Shown: positions 57,692-64,000 of the stretch, piece by piece
How the letters are laid out: each line of letters starts with the position of its first letter
How positions within the stretch are numbered: the stretch's first letter is position 1
DNA from: Rhizobium deserti
Lineage (GTDB): Bacteria; Pseudomonadota; Alphaproteobacteria; Rhizobiales; Rhizobiaceae
Reading direction: 5' to 3'
Length of the DNA stretch: 64,000 bases
Assembly (NCBI RefSeq): GCF_004358025.1
Contig: NZ_SMTL01000001.1
Coordinates: 434,001 to 498,000 of the forward strand
Translations under genes and position numbers: made by a program
The notes under the pieces: model-generated
Database searches by the model: none
What the model was told of the DNA's origin: nothing
The model's input: only the letters and a program-made list of their open reading frames with translations

Positions 57692-59134
57692 ATGCGTCTG
57701 TTGACCGCGCTGCTGTTTTCCACCGCCCTTGGCGCCCATCCTGCAGGCGCGGCGGAGATCACCTATCAGGGGGCAAAGCAGATCGAGGAGAAAATCATCT
57801 CCTATCTGCCCGATAGCATCGCGAAGCCCGGATTGCTCTCCGTCCGCCCAGGCACCAGCGCCTACGAGCTGGCTGTCGACTTTTCGATCCTGCTGAAGGA
57901 CGTGGATCCGAAAACCTTCACGATTGACGGCCTCAAACCGTTCCTGTCGGCAATCCGTCCGCTCGATGATGGGACCTGGCACTTGTCCCAGTCCGACAGC
58001 CTCGAAGTGAAGGGACATGTGACGGCCGCGGACGAAACCTCAGACTTCGGCTACAAGATCGACGCGTTCCGCTTCGACGGCGTCTACGACCCGCAAATTC
58101 TGTATTTCCGCTCTGGCGAAATGACCGCCAACGGCATGACGATGACCTCGAAGTCCGGCGGACAATCGCTCGACGCCCGCTTCGGCTCCATGAAATCGAC
58201 GATGGACAGCAGCCGCGAAGCGGAGGGCAAGGTGACTCTCCGTTCGAACGCGGTCATCAAGTCATTCGCTGAAACCGTGGTTGACCCTTCCGGAATGCAG
58301 GTCGAGTTTTCTGCCGATACATTCCTGGTCGACGTGGCGCTCACCGGCCTCGCCTTCAAGCCGCTACAGGACATCGTCCTGTTCGTCATGGACAAGGCCG
58401 AGGTCGAGCAACTAGTGGAAGAGGACAAGACGCGCCTGAAGGACATGATCCGCGCCAGCCTGCCCGTCTTCGACGGCCTGGCGGAAACCATCGACTTCGC
58501 CAATCTCGATGTCGACACTCCTGCCGGCCGGTTTGGTGCCGAGACGCTCCGATATACGATCAATTCGACAGGCCTCAGCGACGGTGCAAAGGCCGGTTTC
58601 GGGATCAGCGTCGATACTCCCTCTATCCCGCCTGATCTCGTCCCCGAAATGTTCAAGGTCGCCATTCCAGACAATTTCTCCCTCAACATCTCGGTCGACA
58701 AGCTCAACCTGGCGAGTGGCATCCGCTACTTCCTGGATCATGCCGATCTCGATGCAGACACGCCGCTGAACGACGAACAGTCGGCTGAAATCGGGCGTAT
58801 CTTCCTACCCGGTGGCGCCGTGACGATCCGCTATGACGACGTTCAGGCACGGTCGTCCATCTACGATTTCAGCCTTTCGGGAACCACCACATTCTACCCG
58901 GACGACACTGCCCGCCAGAACACCGAAGTAACGGTCTATGCGCGTGATCTGGACAAGACCATCGCCTACCTGCAGCAGAATGCGCAGGCTGTGCCCGATT
59001 TCAACCAGGCAGCCTTCTTTGTGCTGATGGCCAAGGGATTTGCCAAGCAGGCGCCGGATGGCCGGCAGATGTGGACGGTCTCGGTGGACGAGACGAACAA
59101 GGTAAAGATCAACGGACAGGATCTGCCCTTTTAG
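57692..59134 (+). CDS. Exported protein of unknown function, 480 residues
   Basis: A signal peptide (MRLLTALLFSTALGAHPAGA) leads a mature periplasmic or outer-membrane-associated protein. The sequence is rich in repeated beta patterns with conserved Asp/Gly-Thr turns (FRFDGVYDPQILYFRSGEMTANG, LSGTTTFYPDD). No membrane helix follows the signal. I recognise no named family. It resembles the periplasmic DUF2125/DUF945-like proteins in length and beta content, but I cannot confirm either. A weak ribosome-binding site (GAGGGA) precedes the ATG. It lies 93 bases after ychF and 65 before the MaoC pair. Confidence 0.65.
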   Translation: MRLLTALLFSTALGAHPAGAAEITYQGAKQIEEKIISYLPDSIAKPGLLSVRPGTSAYELAVDFSILLKDVDPKTFTIDGLKPFLSAIRPLDDGTWHLSQSDSLEVKGHVTAADETSDFGYKIDAFRFDGVYDPQILYFRSGEMTANGMTMTSKSGGQSLDARFGSMKSTMDSSREAEGKVTLRSNAVIKSFAETVVDPSGMQVEFSADTFLVDVALTGLAFKPLQDIVLFVMDKAEVEQLVEEDKTRLKDMIRASLPVFDGLAETIDFANLDVDTPAGRFGAETLRYTINSTGLSDGAKAGFGISVDTPSIPPDLVPEMFKVAIPDNFSLNISVDKLNLASGIRYFLDHADLDADTPLNDEQSAEIGRIFLPGGAVTIRYDDVQARSSIYDFSLSGTTTFYPDDTARQNTEVTVYARDLDKTIAYLQQNAQAVPDFNQAAFFVLMAKGFAKQAPDGRQMWTVSVDETNKVKINGQDLPF

Positions 59135-59199
59135 GACAGCCTTCGGCGAATCGCGGGAGGAAGGCCGCCGGCTCGTGGTGGCATCTTGAAGGAGACGTC

Positions 59200-59664
59200 A
59201 TGCTCTATTTCGAGGACTTTCAGCCGGGGCATTCGCTTCCCCTTGCTCCCAAGGCGGTAACGGCCGAAGAGGTCGTTGCATTTGCCGCAGAATTCGATCC
59301 CCAGCCCATGCATCTGGATGAAGAAGCAGGCAAGGCCAGTATTCTCGGCGGCCTGTCTGCGTCTGGCTGGCATACGGCAAGTATGTTTATGCGTATGATG
59401 TTCGACGGCTGGCTGTCCAATTCCTCCTCGGAAGGCTCTCCGGGGATAGAATTCATGGAATGGAAGAAGCCGGTTCTCGCTGGTGACACCCTGTCCGGCC
59501 GCTCAACCGTCATCGAATGCCGGCCGTTGCGCTCCCGACCGGGCATAGGTCTGGTTCGCTTCCTGCACGAAGTCGAGAACCAGCATGGTGAGGTGGTGAT
59601 GCGCGGCGAAAATCCGATCATGATGCGCCTGCGCCAATCCGGGGAGGCAGCCATATGCGGCTGA
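59200..59664 (+). CDS. MaoC-like (R)-specific enoyl hydratase, first of a pair
   Basis: A 154-residue hot-dog-fold protein. The ATG at 59200 follows AAGGAG. The MaoC hydratase motif region is EFDPQPMHLDEEAGKASILGGLSASGWHTASMFMRMMFDG, with the Asp and His of the catalytic pair in DPQPMHLD. It overlaps the next gene by 10 bases. The two paralogues probably form a heterodimer, as in split two-domain hydratases. The acyl substrate is unknown; a short-chain or side-chain CoA ester is likely from the family. Confidence 0.88.
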   Translation: MLYFEDFQPGHSLPLAPKAVTAEEVVAFAAEFDPQPMHLDEEAGKASILGGLSASGWHTASMFMRMMFDGWLSNSSSEGSPGIEFMEWKKPVLAGDTLSGRSTVIECRPLRSRPGIGLVRFLHEVENQHGEVVMRGENPIMMRLRQSGEAAICG

Positions 59665-60122
59665 TCGAGCTTTCGCCTCCCGGCCGGAAGGTTGTCACCG
59701 GCACTCTTGTCTTCACCGCCGAAGACATTATCCGCTTCGCCAAGCAATTCGACCCGCAGCCATTCCACGTCGATGCCGAAGCCGCCAAAACCTATGTCTT
59801 CGGCGGGCTCTGCGCCTCCGGCTGGCACACCTGCGCCGGCTGGATGAAGATGTTCCTCGGTCATTGGAAGACCGAGGTCGAAAGGCTGGAGAAAGAAGGG
59901 TTGACCGCACCGAAGCTTGGTCCCTCAGCTGGCTTCAGAAAGCTTCAATGGCTGAAGCCCGTTTATGCCGGTGACAGCATCACCTATTCCGTCACCCTCA
60001 CCGATAGCCGGCCGCTCGCCTCTCGGCCCGGCACCTGGATCAACATGACGATCAACGAGGGCATCAATCAGCACGGCGATCCGGTCATGCGCTACGAAGG
60101 GACTGTGCTGGAATTCGCTTAA
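59655..60122 (+). CDS. MaoC-like (R)-specific enoyl hydratase, second of a pair
   Basis: A 155-residue hot-dog protein paralogous to the first (FDPQPFHVDAEAAKTYVFGGLCASGWHTCAGWMKMFLGHW). The Asp-His pair is conserved in both. The ATG lies inside the first gene (10-base overlap), which argues for coupled synthesis and a shared complex. Its central insertion (KTEVERLEKEGLTAPKLGPSAGFRKLQ) is absent from the partner. The convergent apt gene begins to its right. Confidence 0.87.
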   Translation: MRLIELSPPGRKVVTGTLVFTAEDIIRFAKQFDPQPFHVDAEAAKTYVFGGLCASGWHTCAGWMKMFLGHWKTEVERLEKEGLTAPKLGPSAGFRKLQWLKPVYAGDSITYSVTLTDSRPLASRPGTWINMTINEGINQHGDPVMRYEGTVLEFA

Positions 60123-60139
60123 ATTGACGTAATAGCGGT

Positions 60140-60679
60140 TCAGTGCCCGGAGAATTCCACCAGCGTCCGCACCTGGACGCCGAGTGCTTCCAGCTTCTTG
60201 CGTCCGCCGATATCTGGCAGGTCGATCACGAAACAGGCCGATACGACTTCGGCGCCTTGCTGGCGCAAAAGCTTGACGGCACCCTCGGCGGTGCCCCCGG
60301 TGGCGATCAGGTCGTCGGTGAGGATGACTTTCTCGCCCGGCTTCACTGCGTCCACATGCATTTCCATCTCGTCTATGCCATATTCCAGGCTGTAGGCGAT
60401 GCGAACCGTGTCATGCGGCAGCTTGCCCTTCTTGCGGATCGGCACGAAACCGGCTGACAGCTGATGAGCCAGAGCTCCGCCGAGAATGAAGCCACGAGCT
60501 TCGATGCCGGCAATCTTGTCAATGCCAAGGCCCTGGTACGGCGCCACAAGTTCATCCACCGCCTGCCTGAAAGCCACCGCATCTCCAAGCAGGGTGGTGA
60601 TATCGCGAAACACGATGCCAGGTTTGGGATAGTCCATGATGGCGCGGATGGAAGCGGCTAGATCGATTTTGGAAGACAT
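60140..60679 (-). CDS. apt: Adenine phosphoribosyltransferase Apt
   Basis: A 179-residue purine-salvage enzyme that makes AMP from adenine and PRPP. The PRPP-binding loop is [20 protein letters not shown] (about residues 120-139). The N-terminal [23 protein letters not shown] and [14 protein letters not shown] are typical. The ATG at 60679 is the usual start. It is convergent with the MaoC pair and downstream of petC on the same strand, but separated by the terminator at 60743-60764. Confidence 0.95.
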   Translation of the reverse strand: MSSKIDLAASIRAIMDYPKPGIVFRDITTLLGDAVAFRQAVDELVAPYQGLGIDKIAGIEARGFILGGALAHQLSAGFVPIRKKGKLPHDTVRIAYSLEYGIDEMEMHVDAVKPGEKVILTDDLIATGGTAEGAVKLLRQQGAEVVSACFVIDLPDIGGRKKLEALGVQVRTLVEFSGH

Positions 60680-60742
60680 AAGAAAAACCAGTGGCCAGAA
60701 TGAGTAGCGTGGAGCCTAGCAAGGCGGGACGATTAACCCAAC

Positions 60743-60764
60743 AAAAAAGGCGGCCGGAGCCGCC
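60743..60764 (-). terminator. Intrinsic terminator of petABC
   Basis: On the minus strand GGCGGC pairs with GCCGCC (plus coordinates 60759-60764 and 60749-60754, loop of four), followed by six T (A run at 60743-60748). It ends the cytochrome bc1 transcript before apt. Confidence 0.85.
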
Positions 60765-60787
60765 CTTTCGGTGACCAGATCAAGAGG

Positions 60788-61681
60788 TCAATGTTGCTTG
60801 CGGGCGTAAACTGACTTCTTGGTCAGGTAGATGAGTCCGGTAAAGATCAGCAGGAAGACCATGACCATGAAGCCGGTCCGCTTGCGCTCTTCGAGATGCG
60901 GCTCGGCGGTCCACATCAGGAAGGCCGATACGTCCTTCGAATATTGGTCGACGGTCTGCGGGCTGCCGTCGTCATAGGTGACTTGGTCATTGCTGATCGG
61001 CATCGGCATGGCTAGCGAGGCCGCCGAAGCGAAATACGGGTTGTAGTGCCCGCCCGGAGGAACCTGGAAGCCGGCCGGCGGCGTCTCATAGCCCGTCAGC
61101 AGCGAATAGATATAATCAGGGCCGCCTTCCTGGTACTGTGTGAAAATATCGAAGACGAACTGCGGAAAGCCACGAGTTATGCCGCGCGCTTTGGCCAGCA
61201 GCGACATGTCCGGAGGCTCGGCGCCGTTATTGGCGGCGGCTGCCGCCTGTGCGTTTGGATAAGGCGACGGGAAGCTGTCCGATGGCACAGCCGTGCGTTC
61301 GAACATTTCGCCGTCGTCGTTCGGGCCATCTTGAACTTTGTAGTTGGCGGCGAAGGCCTTCACCTGTGCTTCGGAATAGCCGAGGCCCTCTAGTGTGCGG
61401 AAAGACACCAGCCGCATCGAATGGCAGGCGGAACAGACTTCCGTGTACACCTTCAGTCCGCGCTGCAGTTGGCCTTTGTCATAGTGACCGAAGGGCCCGC
61501 CAAAGCTCCAGTCGACATGCTTCGGATGCTTGAACGGATAGTGCGGCGTTTCCCCTTCCGCATGCTCTCCACCGGCTGCGCCGCCAGGAGCTGCGGCATG
61601 ATTATCCTGCGCCACCGCCGTCGCCGCACCAAGCCCGGTCAGAAGGGCCAGCGACAGGAGGCTTGAGACAAGCTTGTTCAT
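60788..61681 (-). CDS. petC: Cytochrome c1 (bc1 complex)
   Basis: A 297-residue membrane-anchored cytochrome. It starts at the ATG at 61681 with a signal peptide (MNKLVSSLLSLALLTGLGAATAVA); the frame stays open upstream into petB in another frame, but no fusion is implied. The heme c site is VCSACHSMR (about residue 75). The axial Met is in the region MPMPISNDQV. The C-terminal helix (FMVMVFLLIFTGLIYLTKK) anchors it. As the final gene of petABC it receives electrons from the Rieske protein and passes them to cytochrome c. Confidence 0.95.
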   Translation of the reverse strand: MNKLVSSLLSLALLTGLGAATAVAQDNHAAAPGGAAGGEHAEGETPHYPFKHPKHVDWSFGGPFGHYDKGQLQRGLKVYTEVCSACHSMRLVSFRTLEGLGYSEAQVKAFAANYKVQDGPNDDGEMFERTAVPSDSFPSPYPNAQAAAAANNGAEPPDMSLLAKARGITRGFPQFVFDIFTQYQEGGPDYIYSLLTGYETPPAGFQVPPGGHYNPYFASAASLAMPMPISNDQVTYDDGSPQTVDQYSKDVSAFLMWTAEPHLEERKRTGFMVMVFLLIFTGLIYLTKKSVYARKQH

Positions 61682-61707
61682 TTCTCTAATCCCTCTCGTG
61701 GCGCGCG

Positions 61708-62997
61708 TCAGACGCTGGCTTTGCCAGGCTTGAGCTTTTCCATGTCCGACTTGTTCTTCTTTTCGAGCACCGCTTCCGTAATGGAATTGGGGATTCGTCT
61801 TGGCGTTTCGAACAGGCCGAGCAACGGCATGATCACGATAAAGAAGCCGAAATAGTAGAGCGTGCCGAGCTGCGCCAAAGTCGTGGTAAGGTCGGTCGGC
61901 TGGCCTGAGCCGAGCCAGCCGAGCAGGATGCAGTCCGCCACGAAGAGCCAGTAAAACAGCTTGTACCAGGGACGGTAGACGGCGGAACGAACCTTTGACG
62001 TGTCCAACCAGGGCACGAAGAACAGGATGATGATCGAGCCGAACATCACCAGCACGCCACCGAGCTTGGAATCGATCGGGCCGATATTGAAGGTGATGGC
62101 GCGCAGCATGGCGTAGAAGGGGAGGTAATACCATTCCGGTACGATATGGGCCGGTGTCTTCAACGCATCAGCCGGAATGTAATTGTCCGGATGACCGAGA
62201 TAGTTCGGCATGTAGAAGATGAACCACGCATAGACGAGCAGGAATACAGATACGCCCAGCGCGTCCTTCAGCGTTGCATAAGGCGTGAAGGCAACCGTGT
62301 CCGTCTGGGTCTTCACCTCGACACCGGTCGGGTTAGTTTGGCCGGTCACATGCAGCGCCCAGACATGCAGCACCACAACACCGGCTATCATGAAGGGTAG
62401 CAGGTAATGAAGCGAATAAAAGCGGTTCAGCGTCGGCTGATCGACGGCGAAGCCGCCGAGCAGGAACTGCTGGACCCACTCGCCAACCAGCGGAAATGCC
62501 GAGAAGAACCCGGTGATGACGGTCGCGCCCCAGAAGGACATCTGTCCCCAGGGAAGCACGTAGCCCATGAAGCCTGTCGCCATCATCAACAAGTAGATGA
62601 CGACGCCGAGGATCCAGAGGATTTCGCGCGGCGCCTTGTAGGAGCCATAGTAAAGGCTGCGGGCCATATGCAGGTAGACGGCGATGAAGAAGAAGGAGGC
62701 GCCGTTGGCATGCATGTAGCGCAGCAGCCAGCCGTGGTTGACGTCACGCATGATCTTCTCGACAGAGTCGAAGGCGAGGCCGGTCGAAGCGGCATAATGC
62801 ATGGCCAGCACGATGCCGGTGACGATCTGCACGATCAGCATCACCGACAGCATAGCACCGAACGTGTAGGCGTAGTTGAGGTTGCGGGGAACAGGATAGG
62901 AAATGAAGCTGTCATGGATCATCCGCGGCAGCGGAAGCCGCGAATCAATCCATTTTTCAAGGCCGGTCGACGGCTGATATGTGGAATGCCCACTCAT
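61708..62997 (-). CDS. petB: Cytochrome b (bc1 complex)
   Basis: A 429-residue polytopic protein with eight helices, carrying the two b hemes and both quinone sites. The heme-ligating His pairs lie in helices B ([17 protein letters not shown], with AMHYAAST before) and D ([24 protein letters not shown]). The PEWY quinone motif reads [12 protein letters not shown]. The ATG at 62997 lies 15 bases after the petA stop. It precedes petC by 26 bases. Confidence 0.97.
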   Translation of the reverse strand: MSGHSTYQPSTGLEKWIDSRLPLPRMIHDSFISYPVPRNLNYAYTFGAMLSVMLIVQIVTGIVLAMHYAASTGLAFDSVEKIMRDVNHGWLLRYMHANGASFFFIAVYLHMARSLYYGSYKAPREILWILGVVIYLLMMATGFMGYVLPWGQMSFWGATVITGFFSAFPLVGEWVQQFLLGGFAVDQPTLNRFYSLHYLLPFMIAGVVVLHVWALHVTGQTNPTGVEVKTQTDTVAFTPYATLKDALGVSVFLLVYAWFIFYMPNYLGHPDNYIPADALKTPAHIVPEWYYLPFYAMLRAITFNIGPIDSKLGGVLVMFGSIIILFFVPWLDTSKVRSAVYRPWYKLFYWLFVADCILLGWLGSGQPTDLTTTLAQLGTLYYFGFFIVIMPLLGLFETPRRIPNSITEAVLEKKNKSDMEKLKPGKASV

Positions 62998-63012
62998 AGA
63001 TATGTATCCCCC

Positions 63013-63591
63013 TCACCCGATCTGGATCACTGTGTCAGACGTAAACTTGAAAGCCGGAATGGGCAGGTTCTCTGGCGCCGGGCCTTTACGGATACGGCCG
63101 GCCGTATCGTAGACCGAGCCATGGCAGGGACAGAACCAACCGTTATACTCGCCCGACTGGCCGAGCGGCACGCAGCCCAGATGGGTACAGGAGCCGATCA
63201 TCACGATCCAGTTTTCCTTGCCCTGACCGCCGGAACGGTCGATGCCGCTCGCCTGGGCGTCGGCCGGCAGGTTGGCATTGCGTGCGGCAGGGTCTTTCAG
63301 CTCAGTCAATGCCACTGCATTAGCGGCTTGGACCTCTTCGGGCGTGCGGTTGCGGATGAAGACCGGCTTACCGCGCCACTTGACCGTCAGCGACATGCCC
63401 GGCTCGAGCGCGGCGACATTGACTTCGATCGAGGCCAGCGCCAGCGTGGAAGCGTCCGGGCGCATCTGGTCGATGAAGGGCCATGCCACGGCCGCGGCGC
63501 CCACCGCCCCCGCCATGCCCGTCGTCAGATAAAGAAAATCGCGGCGAGTGGGTTCGCCCAGGGGTTCGCTATTCGTCTCGTGCTCGCTCAC
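63013..63591 (-). CDS. petA: Ubiquinol-cytochrome c reductase iron-sulfur subunit (Rieske)
   Basis: A 192-residue Rieske protein. It starts at a GTG (63591) with GAGGA upstream. The twin-Arg-like signal/anchor is TRRDFLYLTTGMAGAVGAAAVAWPF. The 2Fe-2S cluster is held by CTHLGC and CPCHGS (two Cys and two His each side, about residues 133-159). It is the first gene of the petABC operon and the mobile electron carrier of the bc1 complex. Confidence 0.96.
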   Translation of the reverse strand: MSEHETNSEPLGEPTRRDFLYLTTGMAGAVGAAAVAWPFIDQMRPDASTLALASIEVNVAALEPGMSLTVKWRGKPVFIRNRTPEEVQAANAVALTELKDPAARNANLPADAQASGIDRSGGQGKENWIVMIGSCTHLGCVPLGQSGEYNGWFCPCHGSVYDTAGRIRKGPAPENLPIPAFKFTSDTVIQIG

Positions 63592-63650
63592 GGTATGTCA
63601 ATCCTCTCCGCGCAGTTCCCGAACCGCATTGCCGTCCTCCGCGAATCCCA

Positions 63651-63684
63651 CCTAATCATAATTAGGCCATAGATTCCCCGGCAA
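63651..63684 (-). promoter_or_regulatory. Promoter of petABC with overlapping palindrome
   Basis: On the minus strand TTGCCG (plus 63679-63684) and TTATGA (63656-63661) with a 17-base spacer form a fair promoter. The -10 lies within the palindrome CCTAAT-N4-ATTAGG at 63651-63666. A protein bound there would block polymerase. I do not recognise the operator. Confidence 0.45.
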
Positions 63685-64000
63685 TTCGGCGCGTTCTAAG
63701 CTTGATCGCAAATTATGTCCAGCCTTGGCAAGAGGCAGCTAACACATTGACGCCTGAAACCTCAGGCTGTTTGCAGATACCGCGCCACTGCCCTTTCGAC
63801 CCGCCTTCGCAGGCGGCACCGGCAGCCATTATCACCCGCAATGACAATACAACCGATAAGTGCCGATTTCGGCCTTTGGCAGCTTAGCACCCGGCGAGTC
63901 CGACGTTGCAAGTGGCGAAAGCGCATGTTAGTGCGCAGTCGAGCCAGGGCAGCCGTGTCGGACATTTTGGGATGAGAAAGACCTTATCGGTTGCCATCTG
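63685..64000. other. Right-end intergenic region
   Basis: 316 bases without a credible gene. A minus-strand ATG near the right edge heads a frame of only about 38 codons, and a plus-strand frame at 63702-63887 has atypical codon use. The next real gene lies beyond the window. No repeat or RNA signal was seen. Confidence 0.35.

Noticed and set aside
60788..62134. Open frame joining petC to an upstream part of petB, hinting at a fused cytochrome b/c1 as in Bradyrhizobium.
   Set aside because: petB uses another frame with its own stop at 61708. petC has a proper signal peptide and start at 61681, so the genes are separate.

Overview
The window is a chromosomal segment of an alphaproteobacterium of the family Rhizobiaceae (Rhizobium, Agrobacterium, Sinorhizobium or a close relative). 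Evidence for this: GC-rich coding sequence, unlinked carA and carB, a greA-lpsB-lpsE-lpsD-lpsC-lrp-trxB-lsrB neighbourhood like that of Sinorhizobium meliloti, tandem AbcR-type small RNAs directly after the lsrB/vtlR regulator, and a LexA box of the alphaproteobacterial GTTC-N7-GTTC type. I saw no tRNA, rRNA, insertion sequence, phage or CRISPR. The region reads as core genome with a few accessory insertions.

Layout. 1-6.1 kb: 5' part of rpoD, dnaG, a small membrane protein, a candidate structured RNA, a GatB/YqeY protein and carA with a strong promoter. 6.1-13.8 kb: a MATE exporter, a zinc metallopeptidase, an Fsr-type MFS exporter, then carB. 13.8-18.5 kb: an internally duplicated membrane protein (DUF6766-like), a DUF2235 hydrolase and a divergent two-gene DNA-repair operon (radical SAM protein plus UdgX) with a LexA box at its start. 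18.6-26.6 kb: greA behind a leader terminator, LPS-core glycosyltransferases, lrp, trxB, lsrB, two AbcR-like sRNAs and an ArsR regulator. 26.6-36 kb: metabolic singletons (ene-reductase, Ca2+/H+ antiporter, MetE-like enzyme, aldose dehydrogenase, aspartate aminotransferase, cold-shock protein, MBL hydrolase). 36-41.2 kb: petP-petR-histidine kinase-DUF1349 operon and the ybjN-proC-csaA operon. 41.4-49.4 kb: a candidate CTG-initiated small ORF, overlapping alternative hairpins, ubiK, lgt-midA, pgeF with an M24-fold protein, a lipoprotein, prs and rplY. 49.5-60.7 kb: a GGDEF-EAL protein, a periplasmic binding protein, pth, an MpaB-like oxygenase, prmB behind a 10-codon upstream ORF, clpS, a frameshifted AbrB-type antitoxin, ychF, an exported protein of unknown function, two MaoC-like hydratases and apt. 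60.7-64 kb: the cytochrome bc1 operon petABC.

Themes. Envelope and oxidative-stress control is concentrated at 19-26.6 kb, where LsrB/VtlR is flanked by the LPS genes it is known to affect in relatives and by the sRNAs it is known to activate. Translation and pyrimidine/purine housekeeping is spread across the rest. The best candidates for undescribed biology are regulatory: the greA leader attenuator, the prmB upstream ORF, the unassigned RNA at 3.88-4.05 kb, the mutually exclusive hairpins at 41.66-41.70 kb, the CTG-start small ORF, and the SOS box lying on the start of the UdgX/radical-SAM operon. All promoter, terminator and RNA calls were made by eye.
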